Shown piece by piece: positions 32,738 to 43,335 of a DNA stretch of 58,098 nucleotides. Position numbers and translations under genes: made by a program. The first letter of the stretch is position 1. The number at the start of each line of letters is the position of its first letter. This DNA comes from Diphasiastrum complanatum (taxonomy: Eukaryota > Streptophyta > Lycopodiopsida > Lycopodiales > Lycopodiaceae). Under the pieces are notes generated by a model that saw only the letters and a program-made list of their open reading frames with translations, did not search any database and was not told the origin of the DNA. The DNA is taken from assembly GCA_029204225.1 (NCBI GenBank), contig MU833310.1, positions 1-58,098 of the forward strand. The letters are read 5' to 3'.

Positions 32738-32980
32738 TTATCTGCACATTTGTACCTTGCTTCCATTTTGCACTTTCACTAATCTAGTGAATGCTTCTTT
32801 GCGAGAAGTCGTATGATGAGTAGCACCACTATCAATCACCCATTCAATGGGCTGAAAATCAACAACTTGCAAAACAGAACTTGAATTCTTCATAGATGTA
32901 GAAGTACTAGTAGAAGCATCATTAGACACAAAAGCATAGTCTTGGTTGAAGAGATCACCACTTTCAAGTTCTTGCTCCAA
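32738..32980 (-). pseudogene. copia protease (antisense block)
   Basis: EWVIDSGATHHTTSRKEAFT at about 32795-32855 carries the DSGAT active site. It is preceded by a Ser/Thr-rich linker and followed, after a frame change, by YFVHGIGIVAI and VPRIKKNLLSVSTML (32428-32766), the protease end and gag-pre-integrase start. The zinc knuckle expected upstream of it was not recognised. Confidence 0.9.
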
Positions 32981-33031
32981 AGTATCAATTCAGTTCATCA
33001 AAGGAGAGTTGTTGTCCCCTAAGAGAGATAC

Positions 33032-33250
33032 TCAAAGATGAAACACATAAAGATAAGAGGAAGGTAATGAGTTGAGAGTAATGAAAACAAATTGAGCATC
33101 CTCAATTATCTCATCAATATTGAGAAGCTCCTCATGAAGATCTTTGATCTTTGTCAAGTGATTGGTCACTTGATCCCCTTCTTGCATCTTCAACAAAAAA
33201 AGTTGATTTTTGAGATACACTACTCTTGCTGGACTTTTGAAAGTCAAGAT
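33032..33250 (-). pseudogene. copia gag C-terminal part (antisense block)
   Basis: SPARVVYLKNQLFLLKMQEG, QVTNHLTKIKDLHEELLNI and FITLNSLPSSY correspond to the standard copia gag helices (YLKNxLFxLKM...HxxxFxxLxxxL...LLxSLPxSY). The N-terminal half of gag is missing at 33250. Confidence 0.9.
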
Positions 33251-33429
33251 AGGGCTCCTAAACCAAATTAGACCTCAAAGGACCCATGAGTCAGTACATG
33301 ACCAAAATTGGGTCCAACTGAATTTAAGACAAACTTAAGATGGCCTAAATAACTAAATACCCATGGTTACACAAATCTCGACCTTTTGGGTCAGTCAAGA
33401 TAACCTGTGGATTAACTTTAGCATAGTCA

Positions 33430-33767
33430 TTTATTTCTACCAGTTGCCCAATTCTTTTTGGGGCGAGGCAATGCAGGACTCCAAAAGAGGCATTTAGCGG
33501 CATTAAGCCCAAGGTGGGCGCTTTGCGAGTGTTTGGTTGTACGGCCTATGCCCATATTCCCAAGGATAACAGGAAGAAGCTGGATGCAAAATTAGCAAAG
33601 TGTATTTTCTTGGGATATAGTGAAAAAAGCAAAGCTTACGGACTTTACGATCTTACTAGCAAGAAGAGGATCATTAGTCGAGATGTGATCTTTGAAGAAA
33701 ATCAAACGCCTCTTATAGAGGAACTTGAGATGGAGGATGGTACAAGTGAATTTGTGCCAATACTTGA
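33430..33767 (+). pseudogene. copia integrase C-terminus of the plus-strand host element
   Basis: QLPNSFWGEAMQ near 33440, then RTPKEAFSGIKPKVGALRVF, GCTAYAHIPKDNRKKLDAKL, KCIFLGYSEKSKAYGLYDL and RIISRDVIFEEN. The final codons join directly to mid-LTR at about 33768, so RT and RNase H are deleted. The integrase catalytic core lay upstream, in the region now holding the antisense block, and is lost. Confidence 0.9.
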
Positions 33768-34021
33768 GTTGAGGACCCATGTGGGTTCTAGAGCTAGAAT
33801 TAGCAAGACACCACCTCTATACATTACATGCTAAATGTAGCCCATTGTTTGGAGGGGTTTCCACGCCCTACTACTCTTTGAATAATCATTCAAATTGTGT
33901 GAGCTTTGAAGTCCTCTCTCTCTTGCTTTTGTCTTCTACTCCATAGCTGGTTTTTTCAAGCTTTCATAGTGTGCTTACTATGCTGTTATGATACTCCATA
34001 GCTAGGCCTTGGAATTTGTCA
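33768..34021 (+). mobile_element. copia right LTR, 5'-truncated (nested element)
   Basis: GTTGAGGACCCATGTGGG through GGAATTTGTCA. It matches the left LTR from 28196 on, with a small insertion near 33970-33985 (GTGCTTACTATG). Confidence 0.92.
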
Positions 34022-34389
34022 CGTGGGACCCTTGGCGGGTTTGCGCACTGCCCGCAAGGCCTGCGGTGCTAGCTTGGGTCTGTGGCGGCCTGCAGTGCCC
34101 GCCGAAATTTTTTTAGGAGGTGAGGTGGGCCTATCAAGCCCATCTTTGTGGCAGCTGCCTGTCCTTTGTGAAATCCAAGTGGCAACCACAAAATTAGCTT
34201 ATGTACTAGCTGTCCGTTTGTGGATTGGTGGGTTGTGTCTCCTTGCATGAATAAGAGAACGATTGGAAGGGTGTGAACCCCCGATGCCGTGATTCCGTGG
34301 TTGGATCGTTGGAGTTCGCATTTCTCTATGCACGATTTCTATCGCCAATATGCGACGATTCACATGGGGAACCGGCCCTTTGATGCATA

Positions 34390-34850
34390 CTTGCAAGATT
34401 TTTAGGAGGTATATTCTCGTTTGCGACAAGAATAGATCCCGCTTTAGTCAAGTTGCATTTTATTTTGGGATTGCCCAAAGATTTTCAACTCGAAGTAAGG
34501 AGGAACCAGCCTCATACTCTCGAGGATGCTGTTCGCTATGCTAAGCTATACGATGACACTCGTATAGTAGCCAAGCCTTAGCCTGCTGGCCAACCCGAGG
34601 CAAATGGTAAAAAGACATTATTTTCAAAGAAAGAAAAAGAAAAGCCTTGAAGGTACGAGCCAAGTGGATCAAAGAAACGGTCCTCCATGGACCAAGAAAC
34701 CTTCACAAAGACCAGGAGTGACAACTTATGCTTTAATTGCATGGAACCGGGTCATGTGGCAAAGGAGTACCCGAAGAAAAGGAAAAATGTTAAAGGGGCT
34801 TCCTTTAAGGTGCCAGGTAACTCTAACATTTCAAGCATTGATTGAACCTT
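34390..34850 (+). pseudogene. gypsy gag C-terminal part with zinc knuckle
   Basis: GLPKDFQLEVRRNQPHTLED and AVRYAKLYDDTRIV (about 34470-34560) match the end of plant gypsy capsid domains. A Lys-rich basic region follows, then the zinc knuckle CFNCMEPGHVAKEY (about 34730-34775), in which the last Cys is Tyr. Frameshifts separate these. The gag N-terminus between 34027 and 34390 is not clear. Confidence 0.75.
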
Positions 34851-34887
34851 TGCTAATAATTCTAGTTGTGAGCATTGCTGTTTCAAT

Positions 34888-35200
34888 ATGGTAGTTTTTG
34901 GTTGCCACGATCTAATTCAGATGAATGGGATTGTTGGAGGCCAAGCCGTAACAACGTTATTTGACGATGGTTCCACACATAACTTTATATACTCTAAGTT
35001 ATTGCAGAAATTAAAGGTGGAGACAAAGCAAAGTGACCATCGGTATGTGGTAAAGCTGGCCACAGGAGCAGAGAGTCAAGTTTGGGACCGGATAGTCCCA
35101 CGTCTTCCTGTACAAATTTAGGGTTATAAGGATAAATTAAATTTCCATGTAATGAATTTGGATAAAGTAGACATAATACTTGGTAAAGGAGTGGTTCTAT
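34888..35200 (+). pseudogene. gypsy aspartic protease
   Basis: VTTLFDDGSTHNFIYSKLLQ (about 34952-35010) is the gypsy protease active site, with LIDSGSTHNF changed to LFDDGSTHNF: the second Asp replaces Ser/Thr, and the catalytic Asp is still there. After a stop at 35119, FHVMNLDKVDIILGKG follows, the typical end of chromovirus proteases (MxLxxxDVILGxxWL). Confidence 0.8.
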
Positions 35201-35439
35201 GAGAGGAACAAGTCGTTAAAGAAAAACTATGTAACTCACAGTTTGTCGTTCTTGCATAATGGCTCTCTCATTGAATTGAATGGAAATGTGGATATTTCTT
35301 TTCCGTATATGCTTTCTGCTATGGAAACAATTAAATGTATGGATGTTGATTGTAATTCTTATTTATGTTGGTTCAAGGATTTCACTTACCATGAAGAGTG
35401 CAATTTACAATATCATAATTTCCAAATGGAATCAATGTC

Positions 35440-35832
35440 TAATAACCTAAAACAAGAAAATTCACCAGAAGGTGAAATCTTTAGGAAATTTAGACAAGAA
35501 TTTAACGATGTGTTTCCTGAACAGCTTTCAGAGAGTCTTCCCCCCTCCAGGGGAGTCGACCATGGCATTAAACTCATTTCTGGTAGTTCTCCTGTATCTT
35601 TGTATCCTTATAGGATGAGTACTGCAAAGGAGGATGAAGTTTATAGACAGTTGCAAAACTATCTTAATATGGGCCAGTGAGGCCTAGTAAGTCCCCTTGG
35701 GGGGCACCATCTTCTTTTATTTGATAAAAAAAGATGGAGGTACTCGTCTTTGTGTGGACCTTAAAAAGTTAACGATTAAAAATTGTTAGCCCTTACCTCG
35801 AATGGATGAACTGGCGGTCTTTGAGAAATTAG
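35440..35832 (+). pseudogene. gypsy RT, N-terminal part only
   Basis: FRQEFNDVFPEQLSESLPPS, DHGIKLISGSSPVSLYPYRM and EVYRQLQNYLNMGQ, a stop, then KKDGGTRLCVDLKKLTIKN and PLPRMDEL. The DL.KL and PLPRMDEL motifs place this just before the first catalytic Asp, but the frame jumps at about 35832 into integrase. The palm with its FLDD pair, RNase H and the integrase N-terminus are deleted. Confidence 0.85.
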
Positions 35833-36597
35833 AGACCACATTAAGTCCAGGGTCTACGGATCATCCTGTATCGGATGGTCGAACGGAGAGGACAAACTAG
35901 TCTATGGAAGACATGCTTTGAGCATATGTTTCCAGAAGACAATTGGATTGGGAAAGGTACTTTCTAATGATTGAATTTGCATATAATAGCGCAAAGTATT
36001 CAACGACGGGTTTCTCTGATGTATGGTTTCCAGTCTAGAGCTCCAAATCTCTGTTGGCCTCAAAAGCCTTTAGGTTAAAGCAGCGGTTGGTTTTCTGCAT
36101 GATATGCAAGAAATGTTGCTTGTTACTCGCGACATTGTAAACACTCAGGATAGAGCCCAATTTTACGCTAATCAAAAGCGACAATCTAGGGTCTATGAAG
36201 AAGGAGTTTGGGTATATCTTAGAATTCTAAAAGATTTTAAAGTATTAAAAACTGGAAATTCTCCTAAGCTATCACCTCGTTATGATGGGCCTTTCCGTAT
36301 TTAAAGGAAACTCAATCGGAATGCCTATCAACTAGAACTCCCTCAAGGTGTCAGGTCGTTTAAAGGAATGACTTGGTGGAAAGGATGACTTAATTCTTTA
36401 GGAGGACCTAGTTCAGCTTGAGGACCTGACATCCTTTGTACCTTCAGAACCACATGCCATTGTTGATGCGTCAATGCGGGCTCAGAAACCGGTAGGTAAC
36501 TGAGTACTTGGTTCGTTGGAAAGGAAGCTCCGAAGATGAGGACACTTGGGAAAAGGAGCGTGACCTTAGATTGAGATTCCCAGATTTCTTTCCTTAA
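35833..36597 (+). pseudogene. gypsy integrase C-terminus with chromodomain
   Basis: HPVSDGRTERTN (about 35860-35900, the family's HPQTDGQTERVN), YVSRRQLDWERYF, FAYNSAKYSTTGF, and a GPY-type module YANQKRQSRVYEEGVWVYL, KLSPRYDGPFRI (36104-36304). The end (36502-36597) is a chromodomain EYLVRWKGSSEDEDTWEKER followed by a stop at 36595-36597. Chromodomains at the integrase end define chromoviruses and are thought to steer insertion to heterochromatin. The aromatic Tyr and Trp positions are kept. Confidence 0.88.
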
Positions 36598-36611
36598 AAG
36601 AGGAGTCTTTT

Positions 36612-36624
36612 AAGGGGAAGGGAA
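36612..36624 (+). other. gypsy polypurine tract
   Basis: AAGGGGAAGGGAA directly before TGTTAGGGACCC, the right LTR start. Confidence 0.85.
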
Positions 36625-37044
36625 TGTTAGGGACCCAAATCCAATTGAAACCGAATGTTAACTGGGCCCGTTGACTTGAGTAATGACTCGTGGACCTGCA
36701 TGGTTGCCACATGTCCAAGATGTGTGCTAGGCTTGGAGACTCCTTCCTTGGTGGTATACAGGGAGGAGAGGTCTCTCAATCAATTCATTCTATCTACCTA
36801 GGAGAAGGTGGATGGAGAGCGCTTGTGCACAACCAAGAGTGCTAGCTTGAGGTAGGAGATGGCCGAAGGCCTTGGCAATGGTATGGGTCGCTGTCCGGGT
36901 TGGAGGTCGAATCTTGCTTGTTACAAATCATGTGTCAGGGCACGGAGGGTGGACCCAGATTAGGTCCTACGTCGGGTTGGATCGTGAGCGTTCGGTTTCT
37001 ATGTTGACCGGCACCTGGGGGTTTACGGTTTCGAGATTGTAACT
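36625..37044 (+). mobile_element. gypsy right LTR
   Basis: TGTTAGGGACCC to GATTGTAACT (about 420 bp). Its last 104 bp match the left LTR remnant at 27691-27796. The TG start is intact and the final CA has become CT. Confidence 0.85.
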
Positions 37045-38900
37045 TGTATGAAGGCTAGAGTTTGGGGGAATATATCTATACCCTCATATCTAATCATGGT
37101 TTATATGCTCTTGCTACTGTAGTATTTTTTGTAGAGATCGGCCTGGGGGTGTCTAGCCGTACACTTGATAATTGGTTGGCTGGTTATTTCTACTGTGCTC
37201 TTGTGTGCTCGTCTCCTATTCAAGTAATTGTAGTGGGTGTTAAAGTGGTATACGAGCTACCCTTGGAGATTGGAGGAATGAGAAATGTTTTGCTTTTTGG
37301 ATTCTATCAACAATTGACAAGTTTTTGCGGTCGAGTTCGGAGGTGAATTGGACTTCACGATGACCTCCTTAAAATTTTTGGTTTTTTGAAGTGTTGTTGA
37401 AAATCTGTGAAAAGTTTTGGTTTGTTGCTAGAAATTATAAAAATTGTGGTAGGTTGATGCTAAAAATGCATGCCATGTTCAATTGTGGGAAATAAAATTT
37501 GAGTAAGAAACTGTGATGTTTAGTGTTAGAGTTGTCCATTATTGTTGTGAGTTTTGCATGTCAAAGCAAGAGTTGTTTTATAGGAAAACAACTCGAGTTG
37601 TTTTTGTGAAAAACTGTTGGTCACTATTTTGGACTTGCTAATTCATTGTAATAACAACAATAGAGAAAGGTATTGTAAATTCAGTTGATTAGATTGTTTG
37701 CATTATGAAATTTGGTAAGAAACTATAAACAAGACGTATGCTACCAAACTTTGCTTTTACGATATGGTATGACTGTATCCTAAATTATTTCCAAGTTATA
37801 GATTAATATTTTGATTTGAAAGGCTTTGTATGGAAGCTTGTATGTCAGAATGGTCTAGAAACCTTGCAAGTAAGAGAGCTAGACAAAGTTTACAACATTG
37901 AGCCATAGGAATTGTAAAGGCTTGTCAAATTCACGGACAAGGGTTGAAACTCTAAGATTTGGTCTTGTTGTGAAGAGGAGTCATTGTTGTTCTACCCTTG
38001 AGAAGCAAAACAAGAAAATTCTAAACTTTAGGCCCTTTTCAATATCCTTTTTTTCCTTCTCTGTTGATTCATGATGACGGTTGAATCTACAGATCACCGT
38101 GGAGGGCAAGTGTTGAGGGTGCACATGTGATCAGTTGGTTGACAGTGTGGTGGCTAGCAACTTAGGTTATTGCGGGATCGGGTGCGTGATAGGGTTTGCT
38201 TAAGCCTTATTGGCCAAGGTGGGAGGATGATTTTATTGGTAATGGGTGCTCGTGATTAGTGTTCAACCTAGGGGAAATAAGCCAAATTCTTGGTGGTTGA
38301 GCCCAATCGTAGGTTGTTCTTCGCCTTGGGGCCAGTCATGGAACAAAACTTGCTTACATGTTTCTAAAGTGTAACAGAATACCTCACCAAAACAAAATTA
38401 TCTATGAGAATGCAAATTTACGAATATTGTAAAATTGATTTTACGGTATGTCAAATTCGTAATCTCGTGAGTAATCCAGATAAACATTTCGAAAATGTGG
38501 ATTATGGAATTATTTTTTGGGATACTATAAGTTTTGATTCTAACTAATGAAACTCTAATCCATTTCTATTTTGTTGGCCTAATCAAGTTAAAGCAAATGA
38601 TATTAAGTGATTTGTAAATGGTAACTAGTTTTTCCCATTCATGCAAATTCCAAAACCTTTAAAAATTGATTTTTAGTGGTTATTTTCTATGAAAATGGTA
38701 TCGATGTCATTTATGGTACCGTTTTAGTATCACAAGATTTTAGAAATACAAATAGACAAAAAAAAAAAACCTATCAAAAAATGTTAGATGAACTTTTTTT
38801 TTTTGGCTTTTATTGTAGGGAATAAGACTTTGCAATGAATTTGATTAATGCGTGCTACAAACAATTCGAGTGGGGAAATTGTTGCATTCACCAATGGTAC
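37045..38900. other. unassigned DNA, possibly gypsy leader
   Basis: No supported gene. A 94-codon plus frame at 37062-37346 has no recognisable domain. A perfect 20-bp palindrome lies at 37585-37604. The right part may be LTR or leader of the gypsy fragment that starts near 38930, but no boundary signals were found. Confidence 0.4.
37585..37604. other. perfect 20-bp palindrome
   Basis: AAAACAACTC followed by GAGTTGTTTT. A related AGAGTTGTTTTA lies just upstream at 37570. The role is unknown. Confidence 0.85.
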
Positions 38901-39079
38901 CTACTAAGGACTTGATTTTGTGACAAAGCGATAGAGCCTTCATTGAAGTGCATGATGGTAATAAAGCTAGGGATGAGCAAATCGGGCACTTGAAAGAACA
39001 AATCAAGAGCTTATCAACCAATCAATTGCCCTATCAATCAGAAGTCTTTATGGCTGAGCGTAAGGATCATAACTGGTAG

Positions 39080-39640
39080 TTTTTGAAGGGTGGGTACAAC
39101 GATGAAATAGCTATTTTAATCTCCATGACCAAGAGGAAAAAGGGATTGAAACTGTAATGCTTTACGTCCAGGCAAAGCAGTTTTGTGATGGAGAGATGCT
39201 TTGTCGAAGCCGGCAACTTGGGAGGATTTTGAGATGTTATTCTTGAAAACTTTTATGTTGGTAGACGATTCACTTATGTACAAGAGGCTTATGGATCGAC
39301 GATGGGCAATAGGGGATTTGTTACTTACGTTTAGGAATTCACTAATTTTTTGAACAAAGTCCTCTTGTTTCATCCGAAGTTGGTGTAATGGCTTTTATTT
39401 ACGGTTTGCCAACCTACTATCTAAATGAGTGCATGTGCAATGTGTTGCAAATGCTTGAGGATGCGATTCGAGTGGCGGATGCATATGACAAATTAAGTGC
39501 GGCCTCAAGGAAGTCTTGAGTGAGTAGCCGTACAAGTATATTGAGGATAGAGTTTGCTGGAATTGCAAGAAAGTGGGTCTTATTTGTAGGGATTGTCTGG
39601 AACATAAAAAATTTGTTTCTAACACCATGGTAGTGGATCT
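39080..39640 (+). pseudogene. gypsy gag with zinc-knuckle remnant
   Basis: Capsid-end motifs such as LKTFMLVDDSLMYKRLMDRR (about 39245-39305, frame-broken), then VCWNCKKVGLICRDC (about 39556-39600), a CCHC knuckle whose His is Leu. Stops interrupt throughout. Confidence 0.65.
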
Positions 39641-39754
39641 AGATTCTATCAGGAGGTAAATTCTGTATTGGTAATCAATTTTATTGGTGGTTGTTCGTGT
39701 GGATGTCTCTTTAGTACAAATTCCTTATAACCTAATGATTTGTTGAGCTAGAGG

Positions 39755-40110
39755 CAAGATTTTAGGGATGGAAGTGAATTTGTTATTTGATTTTGGTTCC
39801 ACTCACAACTTTAAAGTTCTTCTGTTGTGTAGAGACTTAAATCTTCGACAATGATGAACAGTTGTACGTATGGAAGTGAATGTACTAATTGATTCCACTC
39901 ACAACTTTATAGTTGTTTTGTTGTGTAGAGACTGGGCGTCGAGAATTGATATCGAGATTTGGATGTTTGGTTTTTGTCTATGGATTTAGGAGAGGATAGA
40001 TTTCTATGTTACGAATAGACCTGATGTTATTTCAGGATACGAGTGGTTCTTGAAGAGATTTGATAGATTAAAGCTTGATTATCATTCCATCAAATGAGTT
40101 TGTTACTTAA
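39755..40110 (+). pseudogene. gypsy protease with duplicated active-site segment
   Basis: The first copy reads MEVNLLFDFGSTHNF, the second MEVNVLIDSTHNF, each followed by VLLLCRD. The offset is 102 bp, an exact multiple of three, so the duplication itself keeps frame; two stop codons lie between the copies and the second has lost six bases. The protein then continues with RPDVISGYEWFLKRFDRLKL, the protease end. Confidence 0.85.
39768..39940. repeat. 102-bp-offset tandem duplication in gypsy protease
   Basis: ATGGAAGTGAAT starts the copies at 39768 and 39870, and both reach GTTGTGTAGAGACT. Confidence 0.92.
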
Positions 40111-40299
40111 TGGTAAAGTAGTTTCCATTTTTGGAACAAATACTTTATGTATCGAGCCTCCATTTTGGTGGCTAATTTAATATAGAAGGCTTCAAGTGCT
40201 AATTTTGAATTGTTTCATGTGCTTATGAAGTGCAATTTGTAATGAGATGAATATTATTCTTTTTGAATTATCATGTGATGAAAAATAGATTTACGATAA

Positions 40300-41480
40300 G
40301 TTGAAACAAGAGTGTAGAGATGTGTTCCTAGATGAACTACCTCATGGATTACCTCTCGTTCGGCTAGTAGATCATAAGATAGATCTGATACCGGGAACTC
40401 AACCAATTTGTTGACCACTATATAGATTCAGTTTGAAAGAGGAAGATGAGATTATGAAACAAATTGGGACATATCAGACCTAGTAAATTACCATGAGGGG
40501 CTCTTGTGCTTCTTAAGGATAAGAACGATGGTTGTTTTTGGATGTGTGTGGATTAAGTTTACCATGAAGACTAATTGTCCATTACCAAGAATGGATGATT
40601 TGGTGGATAGATTGTGTGGGGCTAAATACTTCACCAAGATAGATCTCCGCACAAGATACCATCATATTCGTAACCATTTTGATAATGTTCAAAGGGCGAG
40701 TTTTAGAACTTAATTCGGTCATTATGAGTTTCTAGTACTTTTGTTTTTGGATTGACCTGTGCTCCTGCCACTTTACAATATATGATTAATGATATACTTT
40801 ATTCGTATATGGGAAGATTTGTGGTTGTACTTTAAGATAATATTTTGGTCTATAGTAAGATAGTGAAGGAACATTTGGAACATCTCCTTGTCGTCTTGAA
40901 TATTTCGAGGCAAGAGAAGCTCTATGCTAAGGAATTGAAGTGTGAATTCTTGAAACATAAAGTCCCCTATTTGGGTTATTGCATCACATTTCAGGGGATG
41001 AAGATTGACCATTAAAAAATAAGGGTAGTTGTGGAATGGCCAATTCACAAAATAGTCCGTGAATTGAAGTCAATTTTGGGTTTTACCATGTTTTTTTTTG
41101 TTAGAAATAATGCAAAGATTGCCATTCCTCTTAATGATCTGTTAAGGGGGAAGATACGTAACAAAGGAAGGCCTGGCCCTTCGATAGAATGGAGTGAATC
41201 TTTGGATGAGATATTTCGATCCTTGAAAAATTTCATAGTTTTAGCAATAGTTTGCAAATTGCTATTCCCGATCTTCCTTATAAAGTGGAAACTGATCCAC
41301 GTGATTTTGCATTAGGAGTGGGACTATTGAAAAATGGAAAGACTATGGATTTTAAAAGTAAGAAGTTGACTGATGGATGCGTATACAAAATATGCTACTC
41401 ATGAAGAGGAGCTTTTTGTTGTGATGCATTGAAAACTTAGAGACATTGATGTTCACAAACTTTCAATTCAATCATTTTGA
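40300..41480 (+). pseudogene. gypsy RT and RNase H start
   Basis: DHKIDLIPGTQP-like linker near 40370-40400, MDDLVDRLCGAKYFTKIDLR (about 40590-40650, first catalytic Asp), TCAPATLQYMINDIL (about 40760-40800), a damaged FLDD reading VVLxDNILVYS (about 40820-40858), LGYCITFQGMKID, and the thumb and connection VEWPIHKIVRELKSILGF. RNase H starts with KYATHEEELFVVMH near 41390-41430. Confidence 0.85.
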
Positions 41481-43335
41481 TAGAAAGCTGCTATTGTAAA
41501 CCAATAAGAGTGGTGAACTACATCCAAGTAGTTAAAGTGACCAAGAAAAGTGGTGGTGCATGTTTGATCTTTGTGATAGGAAGAGAAATCTCCCATGACA
41601 ACAAAAGGCTTGCATTGTAAAATCTGTTCTAACATCTCTTCACGAAAGAGGTGTTGAAGTCATGCCTTTTGAGAGGTAAGAGATCAAAAAATTGATGATG
41701 TTCTGGGAAGCTCTCTTCATTGTCATCTGCGTTATTGAACAAGTCAAGCTTAGCATGAGGAAATTTTCTAGCATGCACAACAGTTTGTGGATAAAGGTGT
41801 TTTTGGATCCAATAATTCTTTTTGTTGCTATCTTTTGGGATTCTACCTAATAAATAGTTAACTCTCTTGCAAAACATGGTTTATTATTATTTTTTAAGTC
41901 CTAGTGTAAATCAAAGGCACAAACAATAACATAAAGATGATCTAAATGACATTGATGTGAATATGTTTTTTTAACGACGTCTTTGACTTTATGTGAGTAT
42001 CGAAAGTAAAATGATTTATGTTTACTCATTGTTAATTGCTAGAATAAAATGATTTATGGAGTTATTGGGGATTCACAAAATGATTCATGATATTAAATTA
42101 TTTGTACAAATCTTGTCGTCTTTTGTATTTCCCAAGACTAATGATTGAAATAGGAGTCGTTGTGGGCATAAATAGCTACTGATCTCATTTTATCATACCC
42201 ATGTGATGGTATAACCAAAACAACCTCGAAACAGTGCATTATATCAACGTAGAAAAAGAGGTGGAGGAGTATGACTTGGCATGATAAGAAAGAGATAAAA
42301 GAGGATAAAAGATAAATTGATAGGTGAAATCATATTCAAAGAACAATGAAGTTTGTTTGGTAGTGATTGGGAAGAATGGTGTAGAAGAAACCCAAGAGGT
42401 CTCAAGCAATAGAAATTGTTCCCAAGCATGTGGAACAAGGTACTATTCTTGTTTTTAAGTTTATCGAGCTTCAAAATTTGTACAGGACACATTATTGATA
42501 GAAGCACATGAAATTCGTCTAGCCAATGATGGAACAACAAGGTGTTGTGACATTAATAAAATATCATGAAAGTGGTTATTGTACATGAGATAAAACATTG
42601 GATAACCTAAAAATATATGTGATGCATCTTATTCTAGTAAATGTTGTCTTTGATGAAATGAGGATCAATGATGGGACACAACTAGAACATCAAATAAAGA
42701 ATGCCAAAGAAATACAAGTTACAAAAGCGAAAAATATGCTCTATCCATCAATTTCCATTTCAATAAGACCTTGTGATGTTTTTTTTTTCTAGTATTCTTT
42801 TGGCAAAAACATATTAAAAAAAAGAAACATGCTCCAAGACACCTCAATAGTAATATTGGCAAGTGTAAGGAAATTCAACAATAAGGCCTTCAAGAGATCG
42901 TTGCTCATTTTGGTCAACACGTCTATCAATAGATTCTTTGCTAGATTAAGAAGGCAAGTGACATAACAAACTCAATCAAACATCCTCTAGTCTAGATAAA
43001 GTATTTAGAGGATCAACATGGAAATGCTGCTTTCCATGAAAAACAAAAGATCTGCTAAAGCTCAACAATTCGACTTCTCAAGAACACAGAAACCACCTAT
43101 TAATATTGAAGTGGATGACAAACTGCCATGTGTTTGTATTTTTGGTGAAAGCTTCTAGAAAAATTGATGATATGGTGCCTCTTCTCATGTGGCAATGGGA
43201 CTAGTTTTCTTGAAAATATTTGGTGAGCAAAGATTTTTTGGATGTTTGTATTTTTAAGTTTACTATTCTCAAAGCTTCCATTGGATTACTAAAAGTAGGT
43301 TGCTATCAAATATTGTTATTCTCCATTGAGGGGTT

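Larger units (their letters stand above)
29820..33250 (-). mobile_element. LTR-less antisense Ty1/copia block
   Basis: About 3.4 kb of minus-strand copia internal region: gag C-terminal part (33247 down), protease, integrase, RT and RNase H up to its middle (29823). It has no LTR, PBS, PPT or RNase H tail, so both ends are truncated. It lies between the protease and integrase of the plus-strand host element. It belongs to a different copia lineage from the host, since motifs differ (for example QNGVVERKNRT, LLYVDDITI). Confidence 0.85.
28062..34021 (+). mobile_element. Ty1/copia element nested in the gypsy leader
   Basis: Left LTR 28062-28442, exact PBS TGGTATCAGAGC (28443-28454), gag, protease start, an antisense copia block (about 29820-33250), integrase C-terminus and a 5'-truncated right LTR (33768-34021). 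Target-site pentamers CGCGG (28057-28061) and CGTGG (34022-34026) flank it, differing by a CpG-type C-to-T change. RT, RNase H, PPT and about the first 130 bp of the right LTR are deleted. Confidence 0.9.
27691..37044 (+). mobile_element. Ty3/gypsy chromovirus with nested copia insertion
   Basis: Outer layer of a three-layer nest. Left LTR remnant (27691-27796), PBS-like site, leader split by a copia element (28062-34021), leader continued from 34027, gag, zinc knuckle, protease, RT N-terminus, a large deletion, integrase C-terminus with chromodomain, PPT and right LTR (36625-37044). The 106-bp left LTR remnant matches the last part of the right LTR (36941-37044), which identifies the two as a pair. 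The 5' part of the left LTR is lost, so no target duplication can be checked. Confidence 0.85.
38930..41480 (+). mobile_element. degenerate Ty3/gypsy fragment (gag to RT/RNase H)
   Basis: Plus-strand relic without LTRs: gag (about 39080-39400), zinc knuckle (about 39548-39605), duplicated protease segment (39768-39940), protease end and linker (about 39950-40400), RT (about 40480-41250) and the start of RNase H (about 41260-41480). Stops occur every few dozen codons. Integrase is not recognisable beyond 41480. Confidence 0.8.

Noticed and set aside
37062-37346. 94-codon frame with hydrophobic stretches
   Set aside because: No domain, no supported promoter or splice context, and it directly follows an LTR.
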